Below, in pieces: positions 1-11,305 of a stretch of DNA of 64,000 nucleotides. The notes under the pieces were generated by a model. The model did not search any database and was not told the origin of the DNA. It saw only the letters and a list, made by a program, of their open reading frames with translations. The DNA comes from Diabrotica undecimpunctata. Its lineage: Eukaryota > Arthropoda > Insecta > Coleoptera > Chrysomelidae. The stretch covers positions 17,200,741 through 17,264,740 of the forward strand of contig NC_092805.1 in NCBI RefSeq assembly GCF_040954645.1, in the 5' to 3' direction. The translations under genes and the position numbers were made by a program. The stretch's first letter is position 1. Each line of letters opens with the position of its first letter.

Positions 1-1953
1 GTCCTAAGTATCGGATTCTCTGTGCTTTGATTGCCGTCGTTATTTTTGGTTCATTATATAGTTCTTCAAGTTCCTTATTATTTCTTTTTCTCCATTATTC
101 ATCTAATTTTACGTTTCCATATATTGCTCGTTTTATTTTCCTCTCCCATCTTTCTAAAAGGTCTATTGCTGATTTTTAATCACCCATGTTTCACATGCAT
201 ATGTAGCTGTAAATTCTGAAACTCTTTTAAACGCGCATGAATTTTCTCCTTATGCCTCCAATGTGGAATTGTCTTCTTTTCTTTATCTGTTTTTCCCATT
301 ATTATGTATTTTGTCTTTTCCTCATTTATGAGAAGACCAACAATTTTTGCTTTTTTTTATTATATTGATGACTATAACAATGCTATACATTGATGACCAT
401 TTTTAAAAATCGTTTCCTGGGTGTTTATTTAACTTTTTCTTATTATTCCTTTCAGTATTACATTAAAAGGTGGGTCTCCTTGTCTTAATCCTTCCTTTGT
501 TTCAAAATTATTTGATTTATGTCCCTTCCATGTTATTTCGTTTGTGGAGTTATCCATAGTCATCTTTACCATCCTGACGATTTTAGTTGGTAGGCCCATT
601 TCTTTCATTAGTTCGTACATCTGTTGCCGCTTTAGCGTATTGTAGGCCTGTTTATAGTCGATGAACAGGACGTATACTGCTATTTTATGTTCGTAGAGAT
701 TTCTTTTAATGCAAATATTTGGTCTGTCGTCGACCTATTACTTCTGAACCCTGCCTAATATTCGCCCAATATCTTTTGCGTGTATTGATTCAGCTTTTTG
801 GCTGATATTCGCCTGCGCTTTTTTGATATTCGCCCAATATCTTTTCCGTGTATTGATTCAGCTTTTTTCTTATAATGTTAGTCAATATTTTGTACACGAC
901 TTCTAGCAACGCGATACCTCTATAATTTTCATATCTCATTTTTCACCTTTTTTATGTATAGGGCATATCCTTGCCCTGGCCCATTCTCCTGGCATTTTTT
1001 CTGTTTTCCATATACTTTTTATCAGGCTATGTATCTCCTTGTGTAGACTTTTTCCTTCTGCCTTTTTTAATCCTGTTATTTAATTTTCTATTTCTTCCCT
1101 CGTAGGTGTTTCTATTACTATATGATCATCTTTAATTTCCTGGATTGTTCCCTTTTCTTCTTCGTTTTTGTTTAGAAGTTGTGTAAAGTAAGTTTTCCAA
1201 TTTCTCATTATTTCCCCAGGTTCATTTATTAATATTCCTTCCTGATTTTTCATATATGGGTTATGTTTCTGATATCCCCTTTCAATTTTTCTTGTTTCCT
1301 GGTAAAAGGATCTGTTTTCCTTTTTTTGAAATTTTTCCTCTATCACTGTGAGTTTTTCTTCGTTGTATTTTCTTATTCTATTTCTGTATGTTGTCTTCAT
1401 AATTCTCCTCAATTCTCTATATTCTTGTGTGCTAATGTCACTATTATTTCTTAAGTTTTTTTATTCTTATTTTTCTAATTTCTTCTGCTATTTTTTGACA
1501 TTCCTCATCATACCATTCTTTTGGTTTTTGTTTTCTATTACTTTTAATTAATGTTTCTTTACTGGTGTTTAAAACTGCTTCCTTTATGCTTTCCCACTTT
1601 TCTTCCGGGTCTAGTGTTTCTGGTTCTTCGTTTAGTCTGCTGTGTATTCGTTGTTCGTACTTCTTCTGTGTCGTATTATCTTCTAGTATTACTGTGTTAA
1701 ATTGTTTTTTGATTTCTTTGTCCCTTTGATTGTCTTTCTTTATCATTCATTTATTCATTTTATAACCTGCTCTTACCAAAAAGTGATCTGAGTCACATTC
1801 CGCTCCTCTCATGCTTTTTATATTTATTATATTATGAACGTGCTTCTTCTCTATTAATATGTGGTCTATTCGATTTATTGTCGTTTTATCCGGGGAAATC
1901 CACGTTCCTTTATGTATATCTTTTCTGCGTTGGTGTGTGCTTTTTATTACCAT
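1..1953 (-). pseudogene. Degenerate RTE-like LINE, continuing past the left edge
   Basis: Minus-strand non-LTR retrotransposon relic. Reading leftward it shows the end of an APE-type endonuclease domain (1747-1953, with RIDHILIE and the SDHFLV motif), a basic linker (1080-1746, with EWYDEECQ and FYQETRKIE), and part of the reverse transcriptase (429-620, with GLRQGDPP). The first 80 bases still encode the conserved tail of the RT thumb region on the minus strand, so the copy extends outside the window. Several frameshifts and stops break it. The endonuclease end closely resembles that of the LINE at 32,147-34,489, so the two are probably one family. RTE-like is inferred from domain order and motif style; clade placement needs a tree. 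Confidence 0.85.
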
Positions 1954-2125
1954 TTATCTTTCTGTTGCAAACCTATAATTCTTTGACCGTTATCATTTGA
2001 TATCATACCATTCATATATTTTCTTATCTCAAATTAATATTACTAATAATATTAATTGCATATTAACATAATTAATAATACGAAGAATTTTTTCGCAAAA
2101 TTGCGGAAAATATTGCGAGGGCTGA

Positions 2126-2309
2126 GAACCATAGGGTTCCAAGCGACAGTTTGTACAAAACTCGTTTTTTAACAGAAATCTGTTGTTTTTTAAATTCTGC
2201 ATAGAATGGTATTGAAAGTTCTGCGATTCGTTGACAGATAGCGCCACAATCAATAGTGAAATCTAGTTCCAAGTGCACGAAATGGTTCTAAGTTAGAACC
2301 ATATGGTTC
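2126..2309. repeat. Two copies of a 14-bp GAACC-GGTTC palindrome
   Basis: GAACCATAGGGTTC at 2126-2139 and GAACCATATGGTTC at 2296-2309 are near-identical palindromes about 170 bp apart. They lie just upstream of the transposase-like relic at 2386. They could be subterminal transposase binding sites of that element, but no matching copy was seen on its right side. Confidence 0.4.
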
Positions 2310-2385
2310 CATGTACTATAATGAGAGTATTGGTGAAAGTTACATGTGAGTTTTATCAGTTAAAATTATCATTTTCTTGTTTACA

Positions 2386-3577
2386 ATGTCCTCTGTGTCC
2401 GAAAATGAATCTTGGGAGGATTATTGTAGCTCCGGTTCTGAATATCTTCCAGAAAAAGCCCATATATACTGTGCATTTACAGAAGAGTGATTCGGGCACA
2501 CCACACTCTGATAAAAGAGGGAAAGGGACCAAAGATCGCATTTCAAGCAAAGAAAATAATTTTCAATTTTCCATATGTAGAAGCGCATTATTTCAAGAAA
2601 GATTAAAAAAAAAAAAAGATATCTAGACCCAACACTTAACGTACAAAAAATGTATGAATTGTACATTGAAATGTGCGATGCAAACAATATACCTCCACAA
2701 AAGCTGTCGTTGTATAGACACATTTTTAATTTTGAGTATAATCTAGAGTTCTTGCAACCGAAAACGGATAGGTGTGACGTCTGCGAAGACTATAGATTGG
2801 CCAAAAAAGAGAAAAGGGTGCAGGCAGAAGAGTAACAGGCATATAATTCCCATATTAGAAAGAAATTAATAATGCGCCAAGAACGTGAAAATAACAAAAA
2901 AACAGAGAATTCAAACTGTGCCATTATATATTTTGATCTGGAAAATGTCATAAATCTACCTAAATCTGAAGTCTATGTGCTGTTTTACAAACAGAAATTA
3001 AACTTATACAATCTGACAGCTCAGTTCTGTTAATTCAGAAGTTTATTGTGCAGTATGGCCAGAAACATTATGTGGGAGATCAGGCAATGATTTGTCTAGT
3101 GCCCTAATACAAATTTTAGAGAAAGTAGTTTTAAGCATTCAGAAATAAACAACAAATAGTTGTGGTCCTCAGAACAGGAACTCCCTGATTTTAGTAGCAA
3201 TCACTGACTTCCTGCACAGACATCCTAATATCCAAATGGCAACTATGAAATACTCCATACCTGGTCATTCGTGCATACAGGTTGTCGATAATTTCCACTC
3301 TCGCATAGAAAAAGCTATGAAGGTTACGAATATTTGGTCTCCACTAGCGTTTATTAGACTATTGTTAAAAGTCAACAAACGAAAGCCATTCTGTGTGATT
3401 AATATGAAACCAATACACTTTAAAAACTTCAAAAAAACAGCATCATTATACCAATATAATAAAATACCTTACACTAAATTATGTCAACTACGTTTTGTGC
3501 AAGGAGACATGTTTACTTTTCAGTATAAGCTGAATGATCACAGATTAAGCTATTATTTAATAAACGAAATAATTTAA
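2386..3577 (+). pseudogene. Relic of CDVC-family transposase-like protein
   Basis: The reading frame starts at ATG 2386 with an acidic N-terminus (MSSVSENESWEDYCSSGSEY), which is how this insect family begins. It then breaks several times. A middle piece (2650-2835) carries MYELYIEMC, then a region ending in DRCDVCEDYRLAKKEK, the family's Cys-x-x-Cys signature. A C-terminal piece (3236-3577) has PGHSCIQVVDNFHSRIEK, matching the family's GH-x-VD-x-HS region. I recognise this as a multicopy, transposon-derived protein family of insects, but I do not know an accepted superfamily name. Sola-type transposases are one hypothesis to test. The gene at 17,632-19,971 is a second, better-preserved member. 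Terminal inverted repeats were not found here. Confidence 0.7.
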
Positions 3578-4375
3578 AGCTTCTGTTAGTTTAGATGTAG
3601 TAGTAGATGTTGTAGGTTATCGCGAAATACAAAATATAACCTAAATATTGTTATTTATTGTGGGTGAGAGACATGGAATTTTTGTAATGATAGAGACTTT
3701 TTTTAAGAGGCTTGGATTAAGTAAACAAACAGTGATCTATATTCTGAGAATATATTGTAAATAGTTGTTAATAAAAGATTATTCTTCACTTAGTTTAGGC
3801 ATTCAGTATTTCATAATATTGATAATTAAAAAAAAGTTTAAATGGGGATAATAGAAATGGGTTGTTACTTTGAGATTCTGATTATACAGTGAAGCCATTT
3901 TTAAGGAGTCCACTAAAAAATCCATGAAAAAAATTTCTATAATGAATTCCATATTAAAACCAGATATGTAACAGTACTTTTTATGTATGAAAGAGAAGGT
4001 TTAGTTACTATTTTATCCAATGAATTTTTGATTATTGGCTAAAAATAGCCTTGTCATTTTACAGTAAATTTCGCTTCTTGATCCTCTAACTCAGTTGGCT
4101 GGTATCTTTGATCAGACCCACACGTAGTCACCGTTTCGAGTAAAAGTCAGAATTATTCCCTTTTATTAAATCTAAAAATATCCACCTCAGATCTCTTCAA
4201 TTTTAACTTTGAATGCATTTAAAATGTAATCCAAAGATTTTTACATCTTTTAAAGCGGCTATTATCAAATTCGAAGTAACTATTCATATCAAATATTTTT
4301 TCAGATTAACCATCAAAATGTTAACCTTTTTTTTTTTCGTAATATTAATGTGGAAATACTTACTTTCAGGTTTCG
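3578..4375. other. No recognisable gene
   Basis: AT-rich sequence after the CDVC relic, with stops in all frames and no coding signature. It may hold the 3' part of that element. Confidence 0.6.
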
Positions 4376-4404
4376 CTGATGATGGTCTGATAAAACCGAA
4401 AACG
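4376..4404 (+). ncRNA. Hammerhead-ribozyme-like core
   Basis: CTGATGA at 4376-4382 is followed by a short hairpin (GGT, loop CTGATAAA, ACC) and then GAAAACG. This is the order of a hammerhead catalytic core: CUGAUGA, stem II, GAAA. Stem III and the NUH cleavage site are not convincing, so it may be inactive or only structurally similar. Similar cores occur at 7,047-7,070 and 12,881-12,906 on the minus strand with different stem II sequences. Hammerheads are known in Penelope-like and other small retroelements. Confidence 0.45.
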
Positions 4405-5045
4405 TTATGATGAAAATTGTAATCTTTTTCGATATTTTCATTATTTTAGTAATTTTATAAATATACCATTTATACTAGAAGTGTTTAGTTCCTTGTAATT
4501 TTTTCATTAATTAAATATTACGAAATAAAAACTTTTCCATGATCAATGAAAATTGTTAAGAAATTATTATAATAAAAACAAACATTTATGATAACATCTC
4601 TAAAATTATAATAATAATAATTAAACAACTTTACAAATTTATAAATATTTTTTAAAATAATAAGAGCAGAAGGGAAATATTTTACGCTCAGAATACGCTT
4701 TTTGAAATAAAATCAATAGCTACATTTCTGCTTATTTTAATAAACTCCAAAATCTCTTAGCATGAAGATGAAACGTCAAAAAGAACCTGTTAAATCTTTT
4801 TGTATACATTAAAATGAATACGAACATAAAAATAGATTCTAAAAGACGAAAATTTTACGGTTATTTATTCGAATATCACATTACTACCCCTGAATAACTT
4901 TTCCATTTCCATGAATACTAAAATACAACGTGCGAATATTTATTATACGAGTACATAAGACAAATATATTGATTTTGTATATTAATAGTTTAATAATATC
5001 AAAAACATCTTCTTCTTCTTCTTTTTATATAGATATGACTTCTAT
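4405..5045. repeat. Non-coding; holds one copy of a dispersed repeat (4,826-4,935)
   Basis: No gene is seen. The segment around 4,826-4,935 (from AATAGATTCTAAAAG to TTTCCATGAATACTAAAATA) is clearly related to 10,771-10,880. The two share about 100 bp with small gaps, so this is a dispersed repeat of unknown type. Confidence 0.6.
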
Positions 5046-5049
5046 CTAT

Positions 5050-5690
5050 TTTTCAATGTGCCTCCAGTAAGTTGTCGTTCCATCGTTTTCGTGGTCTTCC
5101 TACTGATCGTTTTTCCATTGGAGAACCGTCTCTTGCCGTCTTTACTAGTCTATTTGTTGCCATAAGGCTTATATGATCGTCCCATTCTACTCTTCTATTT
5201 CTTACCCAGTCCTTGATGTTGTCCACCTTGCATCTACGTCGTATATCTGTATTTCTACCTCTGTCCCATAGTGTTACCATCAATTTTTTTAAGTGTTTTC
5301 ATCTCTGCTGTTTCTAATATCATTTTGTCCTCTCTGTGTCAGGTCATGTTTCTGCCGCGTATGTCATTATTAGTCTGTTGGCTGTTTTTTAAATTCTGCC
5401 TTTCGTGTCTTTGCCGATATTTTTATTTCCCCATATTGTTTCAGTCAGGCAGCCTGCGGCTCTGTTTGCTCTATTTACTTAATCTTCCACTTCAGTTTCG
5501 AGCTTTCCGAGCTAGATATTGTGATGCCTAGATATTTAAACTCCATCACTTGTTCTATTATCTGACCTTCCAGCTCCAATTTCCATCTTAGTAAATTTGC
5601 TGTAGTAACCAAGCATTTTGTCTTTTTTGGGGAAATTAACATGTTAAATTTTCTTGCGGTTATATTAAATTGGTGCAGCATACGTTGTAA
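5050..5690 (-). pseudogene. LINE 3'-end fragment (RT thumb / C-terminus)
   Basis: Minus-strand scraps of a LINE ORF2 end. The piece 5475-5681 reads KFNMLISPKKTKCLV, then a region with MEFKYLGI, the region after the RT active site. The piece 5053-5283 ends in VGRPRKRWNDNL, the usual LINE tail pattern. The copy is truncated and frameshifted. A CTTCTTCTT run just left, near 5,010, is probably the 3' simple-repeat tail in reverse complement. Confidence 0.8.
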
Positions 5691-6106
5691 ATCATCTTTA
5701 CTTTGAGAGAGTAGTGTTGCATAATTAATTTTTATTTGTATTTAACAGAACATGATATTCCTAATGATTGCTAAAACGTATCTAAATTATGCCGAATGCG
5801 TTTATGGTACACGTGTTTAAAAATACGAACTTAGCTATTCTGAATGTCGTATTTTCTGTGAGTTTTGGTTGAAAATTGTGCAATTAAGACTTAAGTACCT
5901 AGACTTGATTACAAATAGATTGTTTTGTATTCATAGTTAATACTTTCTGAAATTCCTAAAATAAAAATGTAAATTTTTATTTGATTTAAATAATATATAA
6001 TGAAAAATACCACAAATTGAGATTTTCTTTGTGATTGTGATAGTAAGTACCAATGAATTTAATTGAAGATCGTTTCCTGCTTTCTTCTTAGTACGTAGTT
6101 TTTAAA
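5691..6106. other. No recognisable gene
   Basis: AT-rich filler between the LINE scrap and the hAT relic; it may be the hAT element's 5' untranslated part. Confidence 0.5.
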
Positions 6107-7905
6107 ATGATTCCCTATAAACATTTAAGTGGAAGTGAAAAAAGAAAACTAAAAAGAAATCAAGATTAAGTGGCAAAACAAATGAAAAGATCATTGGACA
6201 AATTTTTAACTGAAGATGGACAACAATTACAACAATCGTCATCATTTTCACAAATTTCTCCTGCTGAAACTCCAGAAATATCATTTGTCCACGACACTAT
6301 TTTGCAGAAAGATCAGTCGGAAAAACCAATCCATTTCGATTGTGAAGATGGAACAAAAGGAAAAAATATTTATTTAAAATCATCTCAAAGTAATGATAAA
6401 ACTAAGAGTTTTGTAAACGATATTGGATTATGATCAGAATACTTCAGAGACGCCATGCGAAAGTATTATATAAAAAATCCACCAAACTCAATAAATGGAT
6501 CTTTGGATTCATCTTCTATTCGATGCAACGAAGGGTCAAAACAATTTATAAGAAAATGAACTATTGCCTTCTTCTTCAGAACAATAAATAGCAAGGAAAA
6601 AGTTAAAAGAGATTGGTTGGCTTATACTGAAACCAACAACTTATTTTACTGTTACATATGTAAATATTTTCCAAACAACCAACGCTAATAACAAAACGGA
6701 CGAACGATTGGATAAATGTACATAAAAAATTGTCAGAAAATAAAAACTCCAGTAAATAAATGATAAATAAAAAAATATTGGAGGAAAATACTTTAACGTG
6801 TGGTAGTGACAAGCAAATTTATTTCTTCACACTTTTTAGCATTTCGTAGTAATAATGAAATGTTTTTCGTGAAAATAGTAGTAATTATATAGGTGCTTTG
6901 GAATATTTATCCGAGTTCGATCCATTTTTGCGGGAACATATGAACACATGAAAAAATATGCATATACATAAACTATTTTATTTTTTGAAAAAGACAGAAA
7001 AGATTTGATTTCACGTTCAAAGCTTCCATGTATCTATTGATACGTATTTCGACTTAATAAGTCTCATCAGAATAGTTATTCATAGCCGTTCTTAACGTGA
7101 AAAATAATCTTCTCTGTCTTATAAAGAAGCAACAATAACATGGCTTCGTTATGGACGCAATAGCGACATCTGATAGAAAAATCGGTAAGATAATTTCGAA
7201 ACAAATTCAGATTTCTGCTTTAATCTGGAGCCTTCTAAAAATTGCAAGGCATGGCCAGACGATGATAAAGATGTTAATAGAGACATGGGGAATCTAAAAT
7301 TTGCATTCCACGACATGTCTATTCATCTAAGCAGGAATCCTTAACGAATTTGTTTCTCGTTTTATTCTATTCTATTTTATTTTTCTTCTTTAATATGTGA
7401 TGAATTTATTTCTATTAGATCGAAAGATTTACAATTCCTTAATAAAAGAAATAAAAAAAGCCAAATTTTATTGCCTCTAATTATTGTTTCAACATCTGAT
7501 ATATCTCAAGTTGGTCAGCTAACCGTCATCTTAGTGGTGTAAAAGCAAGATTTTTGATATTTTCACCTATACTTTTTCAAACTAGTAAACACTTAAAAGA
7601 AGGAATTTTTAAATCATTTAGATTTAGGTATGACCAATTGTCTGGGACAGACTTATGATAATACATTCAATATATCAGGCTAAGGGACTCCAATTCGAAA
7701 TAAAACAAAATTTTTTCTGTCCGTTTTATACCATGCGCAAATTATTCATTAAAAATTTAATTAGAAACACTGCTGCCAATTTACATGGAAATTACTACTT
7801 TTTTCAATATCGTTCAGGAATTGTACGTATTTTTTTCAAGTTCTACATGTAGATGAAATGCATTACAAAAAATTTGTAATAGCAAACTCTTAAATATTAA
7901 ACATT
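6107..7905 (+). pseudogene. hAT transposase relic (ZMYM1-like), interrupted
   Basis: Starts at ATG 6107 with HLSGSEKRKLKR and then KRSLDKFL (6180-6215), the N-terminus typical of ZMYM1/THAP12-like hAT transposases. Further pieces, each separated by frameshifts, are EYFRDAMRKYYIKNPP near 6440, RDWLAYTETNNLFYCYIC near 6610-6665 (the TTF-type zinc-finger motif), and ALEYLSEFDPFLREH near 6895. The catalytic-core region resumes only after the structured insert at about 6,965-7,345, with a YDN-x-x-N-x-SG remnant near 7,650 and FFNIVQELYVFFSSST near 7,800-7,850. The C-terminal dimerisation domain is not visible. It belongs to the same hAT subgroup as the element at 38,429-40,305. Confidence 0.75.
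6965..7345 (-). mobile_element. Structured repeat with hammerhead-like core, inserted in hAT
   Basis: On the minus strand, CTGATGA (7064-7070) is followed by a perfect 5-bp hairpin GACTT/AAGTC (7051-7063), GAAA (7047-7050), and another 5-bp hairpin GTATC/GATAC (about 7030-7043). This matches a hammerhead core with stems II and III. The base of stem III is mismatched, so activity is doubtful. The repeat separates N-terminal from core hAT sequence, so it inserted later. The ends are approximate and no target duplication was identified. Confidence 0.5.
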
Positions 7906-8103
7906 TTGTAACACCAATTTAGAAAAAGAAGTAGAAAAAGCTTAACATATTGCATTTATACTAATAGTAAAATACGACAGAAAATATGAAAACTATTTCA
8001 TAATGAAATTTTAGAAAATGAAATAAGATTCATTGGCAAACAACATTTTAAAGTAAATATTTTTTTGTTGTATGCAATTCTTTAATTAGCAACAGTAAAG
8101 GGC

Positions 8104-8455
8104 AAATGAAAGTTCTGGCCGCACCACTCGTATACCTCCACCATCAGCCCCCACCATTGGTATACCCCCCTCTAATGGTTAGGTAAGGGGTGAGAGTTCT
8201 GACCGCACAACCCCACCACTACCAGAAGAAATGAGAGTTCTGGCTGCACCATTCGCATACCCCCTGCCACTGACTCCACCCTTTTTTTATACCCCCCACC
8301 ACTTTGTATATCCCCCATCCCTGATGGGATCAATGACGGGTCAAGGGGTCACGGTCAAGGGACCACGGTCAAGGAGTCACGGTCAAGAGGTCAATGACCG
8401 GTCAAAAGGTCAATAAACGTTCAAGGGGTCAACGAACGATCAAGGGGTAAAAGGT
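8104..8455. repeat. Degenerate tandem repeats, C-rich then GGTCAAGG-type
   Basis: Two adjoining minisatellite-like arrays. At 8,104-8,310 a unit containing GAGAGTTCTGGCCGCACCA and CATACCCCC recurs about three times. At 8,335-8,455 a 10-12 base unit of the type GGTCAAGGGGTCA recurs about nine times. Both are far more GC-rich than their surroundings, and neither is coding. Confidence 0.8.
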
Positions 8456-8635
8456 AATGAAAGTTAAAACAGGTTCTGAACAATTTAGGGCTAACAGGCA
8501 ACGTCCGAATAGGAGTTAACAAGGTTTTATTATTCAAAAATAAAATACATTGAATACTCACTTCGTATTGGTGAATGCTAAACGGCTAAATAAAACAAAT
8601 ATTAATAATACAGAAATACCTTTAATAAATACATT

Positions 8636-9412
8636 ATGTCCCTGGTACAATACTACAACTTTAATGGTAACACACCCATTCAAAAATACGAGGTAGTGAA
8701 TAAAAAAGGATGTATTAATAGGAGAAAGAAGTTTTCAGTTAAACAGATCGAAAAGCAAATTTGTGTCTATTGGGTTAAAGTACGGTGCTGAATGTATACC
8801 AGTGATATCACTATATGGAAATCAAGGACAACGAGTAGTGTTCACGGAAGAAGATTGGAAAGATTTTTTATACTACCAAGGAGTGATTACAAATTATGTA
8901 TAGAATTTGAAAAGGTACATGAAGAGAAAGTAATAAAGATATCACAAAGTAACTCCCACGTATATTTAGGATATGAAACCATCTGTAAATTATGGGGGGT
9001 GTTACCGCTTATACAACACCATACTCACCATTTAAAACTAGAAAATTTCTGGGAATATTTAGAGTTTATATCCGCGACTACGAAAAAACACAGGCGAATT
9101 CTATAAAAACGTGTTAAGAGAACCGTCAACACAAACACTCAAGTTTGCTTTGAAAATATAGGTAATATTTTGGAATTGGTGTACGTGTATCCAGAAGCAT
9201 TAAAAGATGTCTACACAAACTGGGAAAAGAGTAACTTTTAATGATATTCTTAACCAAACACGTGTTCTACGAAATTGGAACTACGCATATCGTCAAGCAC
9301 GACAAAGGTACTGGGAAATGGTTGTAATAGATGCAATAAGGTTTAAAAAAAGGATCGAAAAAACTTCAAAAATAATATCGCCGATTTTAAACATAAATTT
9401 TTTGAATTGTTG
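8636..9412 (+). pseudogene. Frameshifted coding relic, function unknown
   Basis: A conceptual protein starts at ATG 8636 (MSLVQYYNFNGNTPIQKY). It shifts frame near 8,770 into LKYGAECIPVISLYG and then VVFTEEDWKDFLYYQG, and shifts again near 8,883 into KVIKISQSNSHVYLGYETIC and LWGVLPLI up to 9106. A last piece (9207-9413) has RVTFNDILNQTR. The coherent peptides across three frames show a formerly coding sequence of about 250 residues. I do not recognise a domain or family. It ends exactly where the TIR element at 9,411 begins. Confidence 0.55.
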
Positions 9413-10268
9413 AAGTTATACTTCTATACGCGCGTTCCACGTTGGAAATTTGTACGGGAGGGAATCGATGAAATCATTACATATGTAAGATAATAAGTAA
9501 GAGAGGGACAGAAGATATATTTTCTCCTTCTTCCTCTCTCGAGAATAAAAATGTTCCTTTTGTATATATATTTAATATTATAATATATTATATGTATATA
9601 ATATAATATATATAAATATATAATATAATATTTATTAATATTATTATTTATGTGATATGTTTTGTATTATTTATTAAATGTTCATAATCTAATCTTTTGT
9701 ATTTCAAAATAATAATCGCAATAAATCACTGTAAGACCGAGAACTGTCAATTTTGAAATACATTTGTGTCATGTCTAATTGGCAAATATTTTACGTGTTT
9801 GGTTCAATTAATATTATTATCATGGTAAATTAAACATATGCGTAAGTTATGTATATTGTCATTTTTAAATACTTATGAATATTGCATTTTAATTTGTATT
9901 GTATTATAATATTGAATTATGTGGCAGTGTATTGTATTGTATTTTTATATTAATAACACAATTAACAATGTGTTATGTGTTAACAATTAACAATTAACAA
10001 ATTTTTTTCCATTCAACTCCTTTTATGCATATATGAAAATAAAAATATACATTTTCATTAAAATATTGATTCAATCCTTCATTTACTTACTATACTTCCA
10101 TTACAGGTCAAATGTTTATATATAGCAAACGATGCACCATATACCTGTATAGCTAATTATTTTTCTCTTTTTGCTCTCTCTTACCTAGGCATTGCATATG
10201 TAAGGTTTGTGCAGATTGACTCCCATATAAATTTGTAAAGACGAGCGCGTGTATAGAAGTATAACTTC
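9411..10268. mobile_element. Non-autonomous TIR element (MITE-like), about 860 bp
   Basis: The left end starts GAAGTTATACTTCTATACGC and the right end is its inverse (GTATAGAAGTATAACTTC at 10,251-10,268). The inverted similarity continues imperfectly for about 100 bp on each side, including the GTACGGGAGGGAATCG / ATATGGGAGTCAATC pair and the AAGAGAGGGACAGAA / AAGAGAGAGCAAAAA pair. The centre is extremely AT-rich and non-coding. No clear target-site duplication was seen, so I leave the superfamily open. Confidence 0.75.
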
Positions 10269-11301
10269 TACCGGCAGTCCCACTGGACTACCACACCCGT
10301 TTTTTGTATACAATAGTAGGTCTAAATAAATATTAAAACACAACATTTTTTTATTTTCAAAATTAATTAAAAAAAAAAGATTTGAGGGATATTAAATTAT
10401 TATCAATACATTTAAAATAATTTCTCATGATTTAGATGATCATATTTAGGCTATCAGTCTAGGAGATAAGTTTGTAAACCTAACCCAAAGTATTTCCTGT
10501 ACCATTTTACCATCAAATTATTTTTTTTTTGTAAAAAACGTATAAAACTTATTATTTGATAAAAACTTTTGTTGTTTATGTCTATGTGGTCTAATTAAAA
10601 AAAACTTAAACTAAATTATAAGAAACTTACTTTATTATTTTTGTGCCCTAGTTCCCTTAATCACTTAATGATTAACACAAAAAATTAATATATTTCGTGT
10701 AAAAAAATGTATAGGTAAAACATTTTCCATTTTATTTAAAAATCACCCGTAAACGAAAACAAACTGTTATATAAAAATAGATTCTAAAGTAGCAAAATTT
10801 AACGCTTGTTTATTCGACTACATTCGATACTTATTTCTACCCCCCAAATAACTTTTCCGTTTCCATGAATACTAAAATATATCAATAGAAAACGGAGAAA
10901 GGGGGCGAATGGTGAGAAGTGAATAATATTCGTCGATGATCAGAATGTAGGAAGTTGGCAACTGCTTTTTGGACGATAGTCATTTATTATAGAGGAGTTT
11001 CAGACCCACCTGCTAAAATTCATTGGAAAAATGCCTCCTGCAACGGTTCCTGCAGCGATTATGCCGATTCCGCTGTATTAAATTTATTGCTTTTGGTATT
11101 AGCGGCTTCACAAGAAAATTTATTTTGGATATCGATTATATTTAAATTCAAACACTATAAATTTAATGGATAATGACAGATGCGATATCAGTTATGTGGC
11201 TAGTTAATTTGTACAGCAATTTAGAAATTAATTGACATCAAAAAAAGTTTAAAATACAATTTAACTTTTTTCTGCTGACTTTAAAAAATATCATAAACAG
11301 G
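10269..11301. repeat. Non-coding; second copy of dispersed repeat (10,771-10,880)
   Basis: No gene recognised. The block 10,771-10,880 matches 4,826-4,935 in the same orientation. Confidence 0.55.
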
Positions 11302-11305
11302 TTAA

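Noticed and set aside
8104..8455. CRISPR-like array
   Set aside because: Units are degenerate and adjoining without unique spacers; eukaryotic context.
10955..11173. 72-codon frame
   Set aside because: No homology signature, no repeat structure and ordinary AT-rich composition.
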